Assembly (NCBI GenBank): GCA_029783825.1
Contig: JAREIK010003431.1
Location: forward strand, 2,357,674 to 2,421,673
Length of the DNA stretch: 64,000 bases
Reading direction: 5' to 3'
Source of the DNA: Sapria himalayana
Taxonomy: Eukaryota; Streptophyta; Magnoliopsida; Malpighiales; Rafflesiaceae
The position numbers and the translations under genes were made by a program. The notes under the pieces were generated by a model. The model was given only the letters and a program-made list of their open reading frames with translations, was not told the origin of the DNA and ran no database searches. Positions 63,056 to 64,000 of the stretch are shown piece by piece. Within the stretch, counting starts at the first letter, position 1; each line of letters starts with the position of its first letter.

Positions 63056-63774
63056 AGATTATCTTTGTTTATTTTTTTTTTTTGATTTATTTATCATGAG
63101 ACTTGATTCAGACACTTATGTTTTTGTGATTTATATTTGATTGTATTAATATTTTAGTTTTATTAATTCAGATACTGTTAATTTTTAAATTTTAGTAAAT
63201 ATTTTATTTAATTTAATAAGCTAAAAATTAAATAATTAATTATTTATTTTAATCTAACTATTTACCTCATCGTCAGATGATAACTTTTTGTGTTATTTTA
63301 ATTGTTTTTTTTTCTTATTTTTATTTTACTCTTTTGATCAATTTGATTTGATATTATTTTGAGTGAGTTCTTGAGTTCTTTTTATTTGAGCATGCATTTT
63401 AATTTGATTTTTCGTAATTTTTAATTGATTTAAATTGATACTAATTTTTGGATTTAAATTGAGTTGGATTGGAGTTGACAGGTTCAGCTCAATGTTTACT
63501 AAATTGGGTTGCCAAAATTTTTGCAGCTGTCTATTTTAATGTGTTTTTATGGTGATGATTATGATTGAAAGTAAACTGTGTATTATTTCTCATGTAAGTT
63601 GTATAGTCTTTTTTATGTTTAACTGAAAAGATTAACTTTCTTGTAAATTTGCTATTTGTGGAGAATAATTTGTCAGATTCGACTATTACCAACTTAGTAG
63701 TTGTTGTATTGTAACCATGTAGCCAGTTTTCTGGCTGTGGATAAAGGAACGACATGTTTCTCTCTGTTACAGTG

Positions 63775-64000
63775 TAGAGGTGTCAAACGGGATGTGTTGG
63801 GCCGGCCTGGCCCATTTTTTTTGAGCACGCCCGTGCTTTTGTGCCGGGCCAGGCACGACACGGTTACTGTACCGTGCATGACCTGGCACGGTTTATCAAA
63901 GGCAGGTACGTACGTGCTTGGTTTAATAATTTTTTTTATTTTTAAAGGTTTCTATTATACTTTATATAAAATATATAGTATATTATATATAAATAATGTA
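63775..64000. mobile_element. hAT left end, element continues past the window
   Basis: TAGAGGTGTCAAACGGGATG starts at 63775, followed by GGGCCGGCC and CGTGCCGGGCCAGGCACG subterminal repeats. The right end lies outside the window. Confidence 0.75.

Larger units (their letters stand above)
62683..64000 (+). other. ABCF1: ABCF1 intron 4, running off the window
   Basis: No sequence matching the next conserved segment (expected DLEACVWLEE) was found up to 64000. The intron contains two hAT left ends and AT-rich filler. Confidence 0.8.

Overview
The window is nuclear DNA of a flowering plant. It has one recognisable host gene with canonical GT-AG introns, and almost all the rest is decayed transposable elements, microsatellites and AT-rich DNA. 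A monocot with long introns would fit, but the sequence does not settle the species. There are no operons, and I recognised no rRNA, tRNA or CRISPR features; I could not run a systematic RNA search.

Host gene. The 5' part of an ABCF-type ATPase gene (ABC transporter F family member 1; ABCF2/ARB1-like) runs on the + strand from the ATG at 35280 past the right edge. Four exons are placed to the base: 35280-35486, 51289-51362, 62145-62355 and 62448-62682. They join in frame and encode 242 residues plus the first base of the next codon. This covers the N-terminus and most of the first nucleotide-binding domain: Walker A, a signature loop ending in W, and Walker B. Introns 1 and 2 are 15.8 kb and 10.8 kb and are mostly transposons. 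Intron 3 is 92 bp, and intron 4 leaves the window.

Mobile DNA. One hAT family dominates. A 3.7-kb + strand copy in intron 2 (55467-59143) has good terminal inverted repeats and a transposase with its D, D and E residues, but the reading frame is broken by what looks like one missing base. Non-autonomous relatives lie at 18162-18686 (perfect 8-bp target-site duplication), 39918-40419 (7/8 duplication), about 36295-36714 and about 54066-54478, with further ends in intron 4. At least eight older, heavily decayed copies of the long form all lie on the minus strand. A different hAT lineage left a + strand C-terminal scrap at 46660-46870.

Layout. 1-960: microsatellite DNA. 960-3690: old hAT with a 763-bp PIF/Harbinger-like MITE inside. 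3690-16060: decayed Ty3/gypsy DNA (LTR relic, primer-binding-site-like motif, gag and protease remnants, two related LTR-like blocks) with another hAT nested in it. 16070-16740: Ty1/copia fragment. 16745-19300: hAT pieces. 19300-23340: gypsy gag DNA with 578-bp and about 403-bp tandem duplications. 23350-25540: hAT. 25540-26700: gypsy gag on the minus strand. 26700-34960: mostly unassigned DNA, one LTR-like block and microsatellites. 34960-35279: presumed promoter and 5' UTR. 35280-64000: the ABCF gene with hAT, copia and simple repeats in its introns.
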